A stretch of DNA of 64,000 nucleotides, taken from NCBI GenBank assembly GCA_949152475.1, contig OX424564.1, positions 30,936,165 through 31,000,164 on the forward strand. The letters run 5' to 3'. This document shows, one piece after another, positions 12,204 to 23,605 of this stretch. A program made the position numbers and the translations under genes. The notes below the pieces were generated by a model. It ran no database searches. It was not told where the DNA came from and worked only from the letters and a program-made list of their open reading frames with translations. The stretch is from Terebella lapidaria. Its lineage: Eukaryota > Annelida > Polychaeta > Terebellida > Terebellidae. Each line of letters begins with the position of its first letter. Position 1 is the stretch's first letter.

Positions 12204-13322
12204 TGACTTTCTGTCCCCGGACAATGAGATTGGATAACGGACCCTGTTTTGTTTGCTCGGAATACTTAATACTGGGTATTGATTCCACGTCTGCCTAAAA
12301 AGGCGTGATTACTTAATATGACGTAAATCTGATTTAAGCGTGTTGAAACGGTGCCAGGCGCTTATAATCAGAATGTGCACATCGATTTGTAATGAAAACG
12401 AGCAGATTTGTGAATCATATATTGAAATGAATGATAGCTGATCGCATTGATTGGGGGTATGGCCTAAATTTCTTCAACAATATTCAGCATTCGCGTTGAC
12501 GATGATGTGGTATCGGGGTCGGGATTTGTGAGTGTCCGTTTACATGTTTATATATAAATCAAGGGCTGTAACTCAAACGGGTTTAATCCAATCGTCTTTA
12601 AATTTGAGCAATGGGAGGGATAACCTCTCTACTTGAAAATATTTAGTTTCCATTGGAATCGGTTGATTTTTGTTGCCATGGCAACCGATCAAAATCCTGA
12701 AATGCCATTTTACTGCCACCGAAAACGCCTGTAGAACCGACCCACCCACTCATGGTGACAATAAAATTGGCACCTCATTAAAAAAGAAACCCCACATGAT
12801 AGAGATCAAGTTCTGATGTAACCCTGAAGATAGATTCATTTCAGAGTTACGAGACAAAACATTTACCTCCAAATTTAGTGAAAGTTGAGTATTGCAATGA
12901 TATTAGAATGGTTCTCATACTGATAGTTTTCATCGGATTTCCTTGAAAACGGGATATTTCTGAGGCAATGGATGATGCTTTTCAATCCTGAATTTTTGAA
13001 ATGATGGAATGGTAAGTTTTTAAATCATTGCCGTGGATGTGCTCAAAAACACGCATACAGACATGCACGTGCTTGGATCACATCAAAAATATTTTCGCGA
13101 GCGGGAAGAAAGACAAACTGTGGATGACAATGAGGCTCCACCCCACACGCGTACCCTCCCAGTTCACTGAGCTCAATCCCAGGGCCCGATCCTGTATGTT
13201 CTCACTATGAGCGGAGTGATAAGCAGTATAAAAAACTCAATTTCGAGCACCTGTCACCGTTTTGACACACTCAAATGATATTTCGTCAGTTTACGTAATC
13301 ACGTTTTTTACGTCAACGTTGA
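12204..13322. other. Right arm of element A, non-coding
   Basis: After element B the interrupted 3'UTR-like phrase resumes (12204-12260). A stretch without supported coding frames follows, containing small dyads such as GTTGCCATGGCAAC at 12673. Nothing recognisable. The same stretch recurs at 21966-23084. Confidence 0.5.
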
Positions 13323-13539
13323 GCAGAGTTGGACATCCTATTATAGACGATCCTTGGTACGCGTAACTCCCCATTCGTAAATGTGATCCATTCATATCTG
13401 CGAATGTATAGTTTACGAGTGCCTTCTCTAACCTAAAATACACCACGCAGACTGTCCATTCTTAGACTCATTAAGAAAAAACTACACTCTTTTATTTATG
13501 GCCATTCCTGAAACAAAACAGTGCAAACAAACAATTGTG

Positions 13540-13566
13540 TGACGTCACAGGTGTATTTTGACGTCA
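13540..13566. promoter_or_regulatory. Paired CRE palindromes (TGACGTCA x2)
   Basis: Two perfect cAMP-response-element palindromes TGACGTCA at 13540-13547 and 13559-13566. The pair is repeated at 23302-23309 and 23321-23328 and is kept at the same position in other array units. CREB/ATF binding is known for this site; activity here is inferred only. Confidence 0.4.
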
Positions 13567-14589
13567 CATGTGTATCATGAGACAGATGATGACACTTCTC
13601 TTTCATTTATTTGATTCTAGGTTCAAGGAAGAGATTCGAACAAAGAATCGTTTCATTTTGTCATGACAAATAAATTTTCTGTAATTTGTGGCAAGTAGTC
13701 GATGTGCAGCAGATGGATTTTTTCAAGATTTAAAACATACATCGATTTACATTTGCCTTTTTAAAGACCTTTTCCGGTGGTTATTTCCTCTATTACTATA
13801 TATCATCGTGTACAACAGTATAACTTGCCCCGGGCATACAAAGCATATGTAGTAATGCTCAGAAAAATACTTGGAACATTCGTAATCGACTTTTTCCACA
13901 AGAACGGATGTCCCGAAATTTTGGTAGTCAATTTCACCAATTTTAACATAAGATGCATAATAACTGCGCGTAAAATGCTTTAAATTATTATGTTATTGAC
14001 ATGATAATATAACATTTATGTGAAATATGTGGTCATTTCTTGAAGAAAAACCATTTTCAAAACTAATCAGTGCGCATCACTGACTAAAATATGGCGAGGG
14101 TAACAACCCCTTAAGTAGCCATAGGAATGATTGACTGAATGAATGAATAGCCACAGGTCGTGAATAACCATCTGCTGGCCTGAGCAGTCCTACCCAGCCG
14201 TTCCGAATTGCATTTAATTATACCCCAGTTCATGCCCATGGCAGTGACAAAAATCTTGTACGGAACAAATGGCTAAGCTCCTAATATTCTCTCCTGGTAG
14301 AGATGCAGTATATCTTGAGAGCGGAGGCTGGATATGTCCTTTTGTTATTGCGGCATGGGAGTCGCTTATATATAGATGATTATGATGGATAAGAGAAGAA
14401 TTAAGATAGATAATTGTAGCCTATTTAGGACAGATAGCTGTGATAATATCAGGAAAGTTCTTGTAAAAAGATAACATCAAACGATCTAGGCTTGGCTGAA
14501 ATTATTTGTGCATGTTCGTCTCCTTCGCAAGTGGGAGACTTCTGATTGATTTCAACAGGTATGTAGTAGATGGAAGTTAATATTGCCAT

Positions 14590-15599
14590 CAGGCATGGGT
14601 TAATTTATTTTTTTAATTGTAAATTGATTAATTTAATTAACTTAATCAATTTAATTTAATTAATTAAATTCCATTTTTGGGTTAATTCAATTTAATCTAA
14701 TTGCTAAATATATTCAATTGAGATCAATTATTGCAATTAAATCACAATTAACCTGCAGTTTCCCAGCATCAACTATACATTTGATAGTTCACATTGTTAG
14801 CGGTGACCAGACAAAATCCACCCCCCCCCCCCCCCTCACACACACAATAAGGGCTTCCTTAATAAATGGAGCCCCTCCCCCAAAACAAAAGCCCACCATG
14901 TAGCTCATCATAAAGCATCATCATAAAGCATAAAGCTCATCATAAAGCATCACACAAACGTATGAACCCTATGGAAAAAGGATGGCCGGGACATCGGGTT
15001 CATCTCTTATAAGTTTACGACATATATTTGAAGTTCAGTATGTGCATATGTAAATTTCCAAGCCTTCAGCAAATATACGAGAGAACTTCTTTTTTAATGC
15101 CTTTATTCAAATTGTCCAATAGAGTGTCTATTCAAAAACATTGGAACTGTGGTCCGAAGTCAGACTTACGAAACAAATGACATAAAATATGCAATCTAGA
15201 CATGACACAGATATATTTTTCAAAAACTTTGCATTTTCAAAATGTTATGCGCAGATACTAAACAAAAAACAATAGCATTTACGGGACTGGTAGATATAGC
15301 ACATGGAAATATAAAGATGTGTATTTCTATCCAAAACTGCATTTTTATTGGAAATATGATTATACTAAAAAGACAAAACAGTGACACATACTTTTTTTTT
15401 TTTACGAGGGAACTTTTAATCAGAACTTTCAGTGATGCAGAAAGTAATTGTTAATGTAATTAATTAAATGTGTAATGTAATTGCAATTTAATTAATTAAC
15501 TTGATGAAACGTGTTAATTGTAATTTAATTTAATTGCATGATTTAGAATTTAATTGTAATTTAAATAATTAAAAACCCAAGTTAATTGACCCATGTTTG
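14590..15599. mobile_element. Non-autonomous hAT-type element, copy 2
   Basis: Same insertion as at 4616-5620, carried along by the 10-kb duplication, with the same ATTGCCAT target duplication (14582-14589 and 15600-15607). It differs only by small indels, such as a longer C run near 14821 and one extra A in the 15266 and 15378 runs. No coding capacity. Confidence 0.8.
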
Positions 15600-17523
15600 A
15601 TTGCCATCATGCCATCTGCTCTCTATGACGCCATACTGGCTTGGTGTGTCAAAGTGTTTCATTCTGTGTTTTCTGCATCGTCAGTATTGTATTGGAAATA
15701 AGAGATATATGCATGCTAACGAAGGGCTCCGGACAATGGACAAATTGTCAAACAAGCATTTCTTTAGTACCAGGGAACTTCTTAATATCAGATTAATATT
15801 CCAATACTTTGACTGACATGTCAGTCCTCTTCACATATAAGGGTTATAGGTTATTGCATACCATAAAACATTCATTACATGTTTATAGTGTGGACACATA
15901 GAAGAGGGGCGCAAGTGATTAGTATTTACGGCAGCAAAGGGACCATTGTATATGTCTGAGCACTGGGAAGGCATCCGCTATTAATCATGTGTTATATGGA
16001 CTGCTGTCTCGTTAAAAAGATATCAGGACAATGGCCTAAACAAGAGGAAGATGTCCTAAAAATCTGGACTGTTACTCTTTGCTTTAATGCATAATACAGT
16101 ATGAACTATATATATTTCTCACGCATACTGCGATTTTATTGATATCATAATCTGATAATTACGCAGTCAATGACATAGCTAAATAAAGTTTCCTAACTGA
16201 ATTTGAAGTAAACGTTTACATAAGCAATGCACATAATACAACGACAGACACTCGTTCTGACAAATAGCATGTGAGGTCGATCTCAATAAAAAAAAATATA
16301 TAAAATTGTGTCAACGCACAATTGCGTGATACATTTGGATATGCAATGTATTCCACTTAGAATTTTCCAGCCACACAAGACGCATATATTAGATGACACT
16401 TTTCTTTTACCCAATTGATTCCAGGTTATTAGGCTATTACATTGTACCTCAAGGAAGAGATTCAGAGAAAGCATCCTTTCATCTAGCCATGAAAGATTAA
16501 TTTTCTGCAATTTGTGGTAAGTAGACGGGATGCAGCAGATGGATTTTTCATGATTTAAAACACACAACGATTTACATTTGCCTTTTAAAAGACCTTTTCT
16601 GGGGGCCGTATACTAATATTACTATAAATCATCGTGTACAGCAGTATAACTTGCCCCAGGCATACAACGGTTAATTTGAAATCAATAGGAGTCTCTTCAT
16701 GACTAGCTTGGTGCTTAGATTAGAAAACTGTTCAAACCACAATTTCTCAAATGACAGGGAACTTTTTCTCAATATCAGGCTAATATTCCCACATTTTGAC
16801 TGGCAAGGTAGTCCACTTGATATTGAAGGGTAACAGGTTATTGCATACCATAAAGCATTCATAACAGAGTTCATAGTGTAGACACATAGGAGAGGGACAC
16901 AAGTGATTAGTATTTATGGCCGCAAAGGGACCACTGTGTCTGAACACTGGGAATGCATGCGCCATTATTCTGTTATACAGAGAGTTGTCTCGTAAAAAAA
17001 GACAATGGCCTAAACAAGAGAAAGAGATCCTAACAATCTGGACATGTTTTGCATTTTGAATGGTCGATCCTTGTGTGGCGATAAACATGGACCCAATACC
17101 CAAGCACAAGGTATTCCGAGCGAACAAAACCGAGTCTGTTATACACTCTCAAAGTCCAGTGTATATTACCTTTTACCTCAGAGCATAAAACAATATGAAT
17201 TATATTTTATTGCTGGTATATTGCTATCCTGTTGATACTATAATTATACAGTTAATTTCGTAACTAAATAAAATTTCATAACTAAATTTAAAATAAACAT
17301 TTACATAAACGGTACATATAGTACAGCGAAAAACATACTCTTCCTGACAAATACCACATGATTTCGATTTTGATAAAAACATTATGCAATTTGGCTCAAT
17401 GTAAAATTGCGTGTTGCAATTGGATATGCAACATACGCCACTTAGAATTATCCAGTTACTTAAAAGAGAAAGTACGAGCAAGGATCTTCTATAATAGGAT
17501 ATCCAACTCTGCAATTGTTGGGG

Positions 17524-17857
17524 GGTTCATGAGTTTCCTTGTCGTTTTTGTTTTCTCTCGCTTCGTGTGCCTGATGTTACTTTCTGTCCCCGGACTGTGA
17601 GATTGGATGACGGACCCTGTTTTGTTTGCTCACTTCGTATGCCTGATATGACTTTCTGTCCCCGGATTATGAGATTGGATAACGGACTCTGTTTTGCTCG
17701 CTCGGAATTTTGGGGAATTCATGACGGGTGCCACTAGTGGGGCAGGAAATGCTCACTCTTTCCGGAACACCTGATTTCACCTCCTAATGGCCATTTACGG
17801 GGGTTCATGAGTTTCCCTGTCATTTTTGTTTTCTCTCACTTCGTATGCCTGATATGA
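17524..17857 (+). repeat. Penelope-type retroelement 3'UTR fragments, tandem, copy 2
   Basis: Duplicate of 7540-7873. Element B interrupts the last partial copy at the same base. Confidence 0.55.
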
Positions 17858-20800
17858 TAGTCAGGAGGAAATTTCACACAGGGTGGAAACGTAGTACAGA
17901 CTTTTTCTGTCGATTGATATGGCTTCATAATGGTCTAAGACAACCTTTTTCAGAGGGTGTGTAAAATTTTCTCCTGGGCTAACTTTTTTATGGCCTTTTT
18001 CAAAATGGCCGACATCGAAAATTTGGTATTTTAGGAAAAAATTAAAATTATCCTCCTGGCATCATGCTTTTGGTCTAATAAGATGACATGTAGTTATATG
18101 GAGATACATTCTTCATAACAATACTAATAATACCGATTCAAACGCCCCGAAAAAGGAAAAAATCCAAGATGGCCGCCAAATTCTCGCCATTTTTACACAA
18201 ATGCTCATAACTTTCTGCCAAATTGAGATAGGAAGCCAATTTTGGTGTCCAACCCTGGGTTTTGGGGTATGGGGATTTCAAAATATAACCAGTTTTGTGA
18301 TTGGTTGGTTTGAAGCTGCTCAGAATCCAAGATGGCTGCCAAATTCTAGCCCGATTTCGCAAATAAGCACCAATGAATGTCATATATATCAATAACAGGC
18401 CAACTCTGGTGGCCAGTCCTGGGCTTTGTGGTATGATGGTGCTACCTGAAGAAATGCTCTTGTGAGTAGATGGTGACGGACCAATTTAGAGGTGTTCAAA
18501 GGCGAAGATAACCATTAATTAATGTGAAACATGTAAACAAACCCGTCTAATAGCACCCACTCGCACAAACTCAGCAGAATCAACCACTATCAGACAGAAA
18601 CAAAAACTTTCTGAGCCAACTCTTCGGGAGGTCTGTTGGTGATAAGGCACGGGCATTGATGCCAAATTGGTCATTGTCAAATCTAACACACACATTGTGG
18701 TTGGCGTAGAGGTTTGGATCGATGATCCTCAAGACTGTTCCCATGACGCCACTCACCAGACCATCCTCCATATTGGGATTGTTCATCATAGTCACCATGG
18801 AGCCCTCACAGAGTGTAACTTCAGCAGAAAGGTTGCATTCAATGGGTACAGGTGTTGTATTCTTCTTCAAGCCAGATCTATTTTCGATAACATTCACAGC
18901 CACAATCTTCAATTTCTGTCTGTTCAAAGAATCAGTCATCTTTACATTGTGTGCAGCAGAATTTTGGAAAGGAAACACGTGAAGTACATCTGCTTGGATC
19001 TGTGATCCTTAGGCATCTCCTAATGTTCAGAGCTCTATGATTCAATACCTCCGAAAACGATGTCTTTTTTTTTGTCATTATGTCGCTCAAAGTAGTAACC
19101 TTGAAGTTGTCCAAAGGCTCTGCAAGGGCAGCTGGGTCTCAGTACTTGTCCTCTTACATGCGGCAGTGGATAAAATCACTGACTGCCAGAATCATGAAGA
19201 ACTCTTGTTCTCTTGAGTTCATCCAGAAGACCTCTGATGACATTCAGCTTGCCTCTGCTGAGATCTCATCAATGATTATCAGCTCGAGGTTTTGAAACCT
19301 AACCTTTGGGGGCAGTGATGAGCTCTTCAGCGAGTGGTATGTACTTTTGTCCCAAACCCCTTTGCATGGAAGCATGGTTCCATCACTGATGATAAATGCT
19401 GCTTTGCCAGTTGGAGCCACACATCAGAGCTTTGATGATATAAAACTTTCCTTTACCAATATATTGAAAGTCCCCAAACATATTCCATTCATCTTATCGA
19501 TGCGCCACTAGCGAGTATGAATGAAGACTTTCGCTTGCATATTGTTCATGCACTGCATGAGAACTTGAGCCTGGTTCTATGGGATTGCCAAGATGCTGTG
19601 TTCTACTGACAACTGAGCCCATCTTGGTGTTGGAGCTCCTAGGCTGGCCACTCGATCTGCCAGGTCTTCGAGACTGATGTCCTCGAGGTAAACGTCATCT
19701 AGGTTGGCTTTTGTTTCCAAGCGTCCAGCCGCCACTTTCTGAGGCAATGTGTGCCGAGGCATCTTCTGCAAGATCATTTTCTTGGATCTCTTCATGGCTA
19801 CTCCAACCTCTTTGATATTTTTTTCCGAATAGCGCTTGCTTTTCTCTGATAATGTTGCTGATGCTTGTTCTTTTGCCATAGTAGGAAATGCTCCCACTCA
19901 TTTGAATCCATTTCAAAGTGGTGAAGATAAAGAACCATGAGATTCTGATCATGTTTCTCACTGTCCCTACAGATGTGCAAGCTTTACTCGAAGATTTCCG
20001 TCTTGAGATTTAACCTTTTTCCCAGCCAACTTCAATGAAGCATATGGAACATTGGACCGGTTGTCATTGTTATGGGTAGAATTTTCTTCAGATGGTTCAT
20101 ATAATCTCTATCTGGTTTACTATCAACCTTGAAGAGGGATACAACTTCAACCAGACAGGTCTTTGAGAATATCTACAGGAGGGCGTGCATGGTACATGTA
20201 CATGTACCTGTCTAGTACAGATGTACAGTGTACCCACACGTCTTCAATGCCTGGATCTCAGTGGCCCAGCAGTAAGAGTGGAAGTGTCAGTCTGGTACTT
20301 GTCGGATCTGCAAGTATCCAAACAACATCCCGACTACAGTTTTGGAGAGGTGTGCCTGTGGCCTTGTAAATAGCCTCCGTGACACTCATCTCCCTGTTGG
20401 TCAGGTATGTTTTGCCGAGTCATTGTAGCTTATCGTCTGTCTTATCCCAGCATATTGTGCTCTGCATGGTTCTTCATGGAGGAGCTGACCATCCTCACTC
20501 TGCTTCTTACTGCAATAATATGACACAATATATCGAATGCAGGCGTATGCATCAACAACATATTGTGTAGTCAAAATTAGGATTCCAGGCTTTCAAAGGG
20601 TTTTGATTTGTACTGACTTACCCATCAGTCTTTGTGTTTATGCTTATGTACAACCATTTTCGTGGAGGCTATAATGTTCCAGGCTTGTTCTTCAGCAGCG
20701 TTTTTTCATTCATCTGGATCAGTGTCTGCTGGGATGGCACATAAAGGTCTGACAAGAAGATGGACGGGATAACCTGAACCTGTAGGTCCTATTACCCTTC

Positions 20801-21965
20801 TTGCATGACCTTGTATAATTCTTGGAATGAAGCTGAACATCATTTATAATGTCATGTAACTTGTTGTATCTCGTCTAATCAACGTCTTCTGTCTTGATAT
20901 ATTTGTCAATAAAGTCAACAACTTCCTCATCAAGTTATATGTCCAGCTTAGGACTCAGAAAAGGCAGTGAATGTAAGTACCAATGTGAGGGCAATCTCCT
21001 TGTAGAAACTCAATTGAAACAAAGTAGTCACAGACTTTGCCAATTTGATTTTATGGTGAAGTGATTATCAATTTTGAAGAGTTTTTGTTACTATCTGATC
21101 AAACATTCTGGCAGCTGTTATATGGTTTAAATGCCTAATATAATATACTTAGTATTGATATGCCTAATATAATATACTTGGGTTTGATTGCTAGGAAAAA
21201 AATTATGCCTGGTAGTGGTACTGTTTATTTTGAAGTGCGCGTGAGTGTTATTAAACAGGTTTGTTTGCATGTGTTTAATTAATTAGTCTTTATTTTGGCT
21301 TTTGGACAGTTGGATAGCTTTAAACTGGCCAATCACCATCTACACACCAAAGTATTTCTTCAGGTAGCACCCTCATGCCCCAAACCCCAGGACTGGCCAC
21401 AAAAAAATGGTCTTCTTATTTTGAATATGTGACGGTTATTGGTGCTTATTTGCGAAATCGAGCTATAATTTGGCAGCCATCTTGGATTCTGAGCAGCTTT
21501 GAACCATCCAATAACGAAACTGGTTATTTAGTTGGAATCCTCATACCCAAAAACCCAGGGTTAGACACCAAAATTGGCTTCCTATCTCAATTTGGCAGGA
21601 AGTAATGAGTATTTGTGTGAAAACGGCGAGAATTTGGCGGCCATTTTGGATTTTTTTTCATTTTGGGGGGTCTGAATCGGTATTATTAGTATTGTTAGGG
21701 AGAATATATTTCCATATAACTAATATGTATCATATTAGACCGATAGCATCATGACAGGAGGATAATTTTGCTTTTTTCCTAAAATACCAAATTTTCGGTG
21801 GCGGCCATTTTGAAAAAGGCCATAAAAAAGTTAGCCCAGGAGAAAATTTTACACACCCTCTGAAAAAGGTTGTCTTAGACCATTATGAAGCCATATCAAT
21901 CGATAGAAAAAGTCTGTACTACATTTCCACCCTGAGTGCCATATGCTCAATATTCCTCCTGACTA
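17858..21965. mobile_element. Long-TIR element B with helicase remnant, copy 2
   Basis: Same insertion as 7874-12203, duplicated with the 10-kb segment. Its right inverted repeat lacks the 222-bp duplication, so this copy probably shows the original arm length. Same TGA flanks. Confidence 0.75.
18580..19980 (-). pseudogene. PIF1/Helitron-like DNA helicase pseudogene, copy 2
   Basis: Duplicate of the 8596-9996 helicase remnant, offset 9984 bp, with the same frameshifts and the same motif order. The shared disablements show that decay came before the 10-kb duplication. Confidence 0.75.
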
Positions 21966-23301
21966 TGACTTTCTGTCCCCGGACAATGAGATTGGATAAC
22001 GGACCCTGTTTTGTTTGCTCGGAATACTTAATACTGGGTATTGATTCCACGTCTGCCTAAAAAGGCGTGATTACTTAATATGACGTAAATCTGATTTAAG
22101 CGTGTTGAAACGGTGCCAGGCGCTTATAATCAGAATGTGCACATCGATTTGTAATGAAAACGAGCAGATTTGTGAATCATATATTGAAATGAATGATAGC
22201 TGATCGCATTGATTGGGGGTATGGCCTAAATTTCTTCAACAATATTCAGCATTCGCGTTGACGATGATGTGGTATCGGGGTCGGGATTTGTGAGTGTCCG
22301 TTTACATGTTTATATATAAATCAAGGGCTGTAACTCAAACGGGTTTAATCCAATCGTCTTTAAATTTGAGCAATGGGAGGGATAACCTCTCTACTTGAAA
22401 ATATTTAGTTTCCATTGGAATCGGTTGATTTTTGTTGCCATGGCAACCGATCAAAATCCTGAAATGCCATTTTACTGCCACCGAAAACGCCTGTAGAACC
22501 GACCCACCCACTCATGGTGACAATAAAATTGGCACCTCATTAAAAAAGAAACCCCACATGATAGAGATCAAGTTCTGATGTAACCCTGAAGATAGATTCA
22601 TTTCAGAGTTACGAGACAAAACATTTACCTCCAAATTTAGTGAAAGTTGAGTATTGCAATGATATTAGAATGGTTCTCATACTGATAGTTTTCATCGGAT
22701 TTCCTTGAAAACGGGATATTTCTGAGGCAATGGATGATGCTTTTCAATCCTGAATTTTTGAAATGATGGAATGGTAAGTTTTTAAATCATTGCCGTGGAT
22801 GTGCTCAAAAACACGCATACAGACATGCACGTGCTTGGATCACATCAAAAATATTTTCGCGAGCGGGAAGAAAGACAAACTGTGGATGACAATGAGGCTC
22901 CACCCCACACGCGTACCCTCCCAGTTCACTGAGCTCAATCCCAGGGCCCGATCCTGTATGTTCTCACTATGAGCGGAGTGATAAGCAGTATAAAAAACTC
23001 AATTTCGAGCACCTGTCACCGTTTTGACACACTCAAATGATATTTCGTCAGTTTACGTAATCACGTTTTTTACGTCAACGTTGAGCAGAGTTGGACATCC
23101 TATTATAGACGATCCTTGGTACGCGTAACTCCCCATTCGTAAATGTGATCCATTCATATCTGCGAATGTATAGTTTACGAGTGCCTTCTCTAACCTAAAA
23201 TACACCACGCAGACTGTCCATTCTTAGACTCATTAAGAAAAAACTACACTCTTTTATTTATGGCCATTCCTGAAACAAAACAGTGCAAACAAACAATTGT
23301 G

Positions 23302-23328
23302 TGACGTCACAGGTGTATTTTGACGTCA
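23302..23328. promoter_or_regulatory. Paired CRE palindromes (TGACGTCA x2), duplicate
   Basis: Copy of the 13540-13566 pair within the second 10-kb copy. Confidence 0.4.
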
Positions 23329-23605
23329 CATGTGTATCATGAGACAGATGATGACACTTCTCTTTCATTTATTTGATTCTAGGTTCAAGGAAGAGATTCG
23401 AACAAAGAATCGTTTCATTTTGTCATGACAAATAAATTTTCTGTAATTTGTGGCAAGTAGTCGATGTGCAGCAGATGGATTTTTTCAAGATTTAAAACAT
23501 ACATCGATTTACATTTGCCTTTTTAAAGACCTTTTCCGGTGGTTATTTCCTCTATTACTATATATCATCGTGTACAACAGTATAACTTGCCCCGGGCATA
23601 CAAAG

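Larger units (their letters stand above)
7495..13356. mobile_element. TIR element A, copy 1 (host of nested elements)
   Basis: The ends form 34-bp inverted repeats with two mismatches: left arm CAAGGATCTTCTATAATAGG and onward (7495-7528), right arm 13323-13356. They are flanked by GTACGAG (7488-7494) and GTACGCG (13357-13363). Sister units read straight through as GTACGAGTAACTC (about 35223, 50020 and 54787), giving the empty site and implying a target duplication of about 7 bp with one later change. The superfamily is unassigned. Without element B (4.33 kb) the element would be about 1.5 kb and non-coding. Confidence 0.75.
3868..13843 (+). repeat. 10-kb direct tandem duplication, copy 1
   Basis: The sequence beginning AGCATATGTAGTAATGCTCA at 3868 recurs at 13842. 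From there the two copies can be followed base for base, with only scattered homopolymer indels and rare substitutions (for example around 4491 versus 14465, and 16869). The start-to-start offset is 9974 bp. The join between the copies uses a 2-bp AG shared by both ends. The copy contains part of an array unit, a hAT-type element, element A and the nested element B. It is 212 bp longer than copy 2, mainly because of an internal 222-bp duplication at 11498-11933. Confidence 0.95.
17479..23118. mobile_element. TIR element A, copy 2
   Basis: Copy of the 7495-13356 element inside the second 10-kb copy, with the same inverted repeats and flanks. It is 222 bp shorter because it lacks the internal duplication seen in copy 1. 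Its structure (Penelope-type 3' debris, nested element B, non-coding right arm) is unchanged. Confidence 0.75.
13842..23605 (+). repeat. 10-kb direct tandem duplication, copy 2
   Basis: Second copy of the 3868-13843 segment. At its right end (CATACAAAG at 23597-23605) the sequence runs on into GGTTAAATTTGAAATG, the normal continuation of the array unit (compare 42796, 51380). At the same point copy 1 jumps back to the start of copy 2. The right edge of copy 2 is therefore the ancestral context, and the left edge of copy 1 is the outer breakpoint. Near-identity means either a very recent duplication or two haplotypes assembled in series. Confidence 0.95.
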
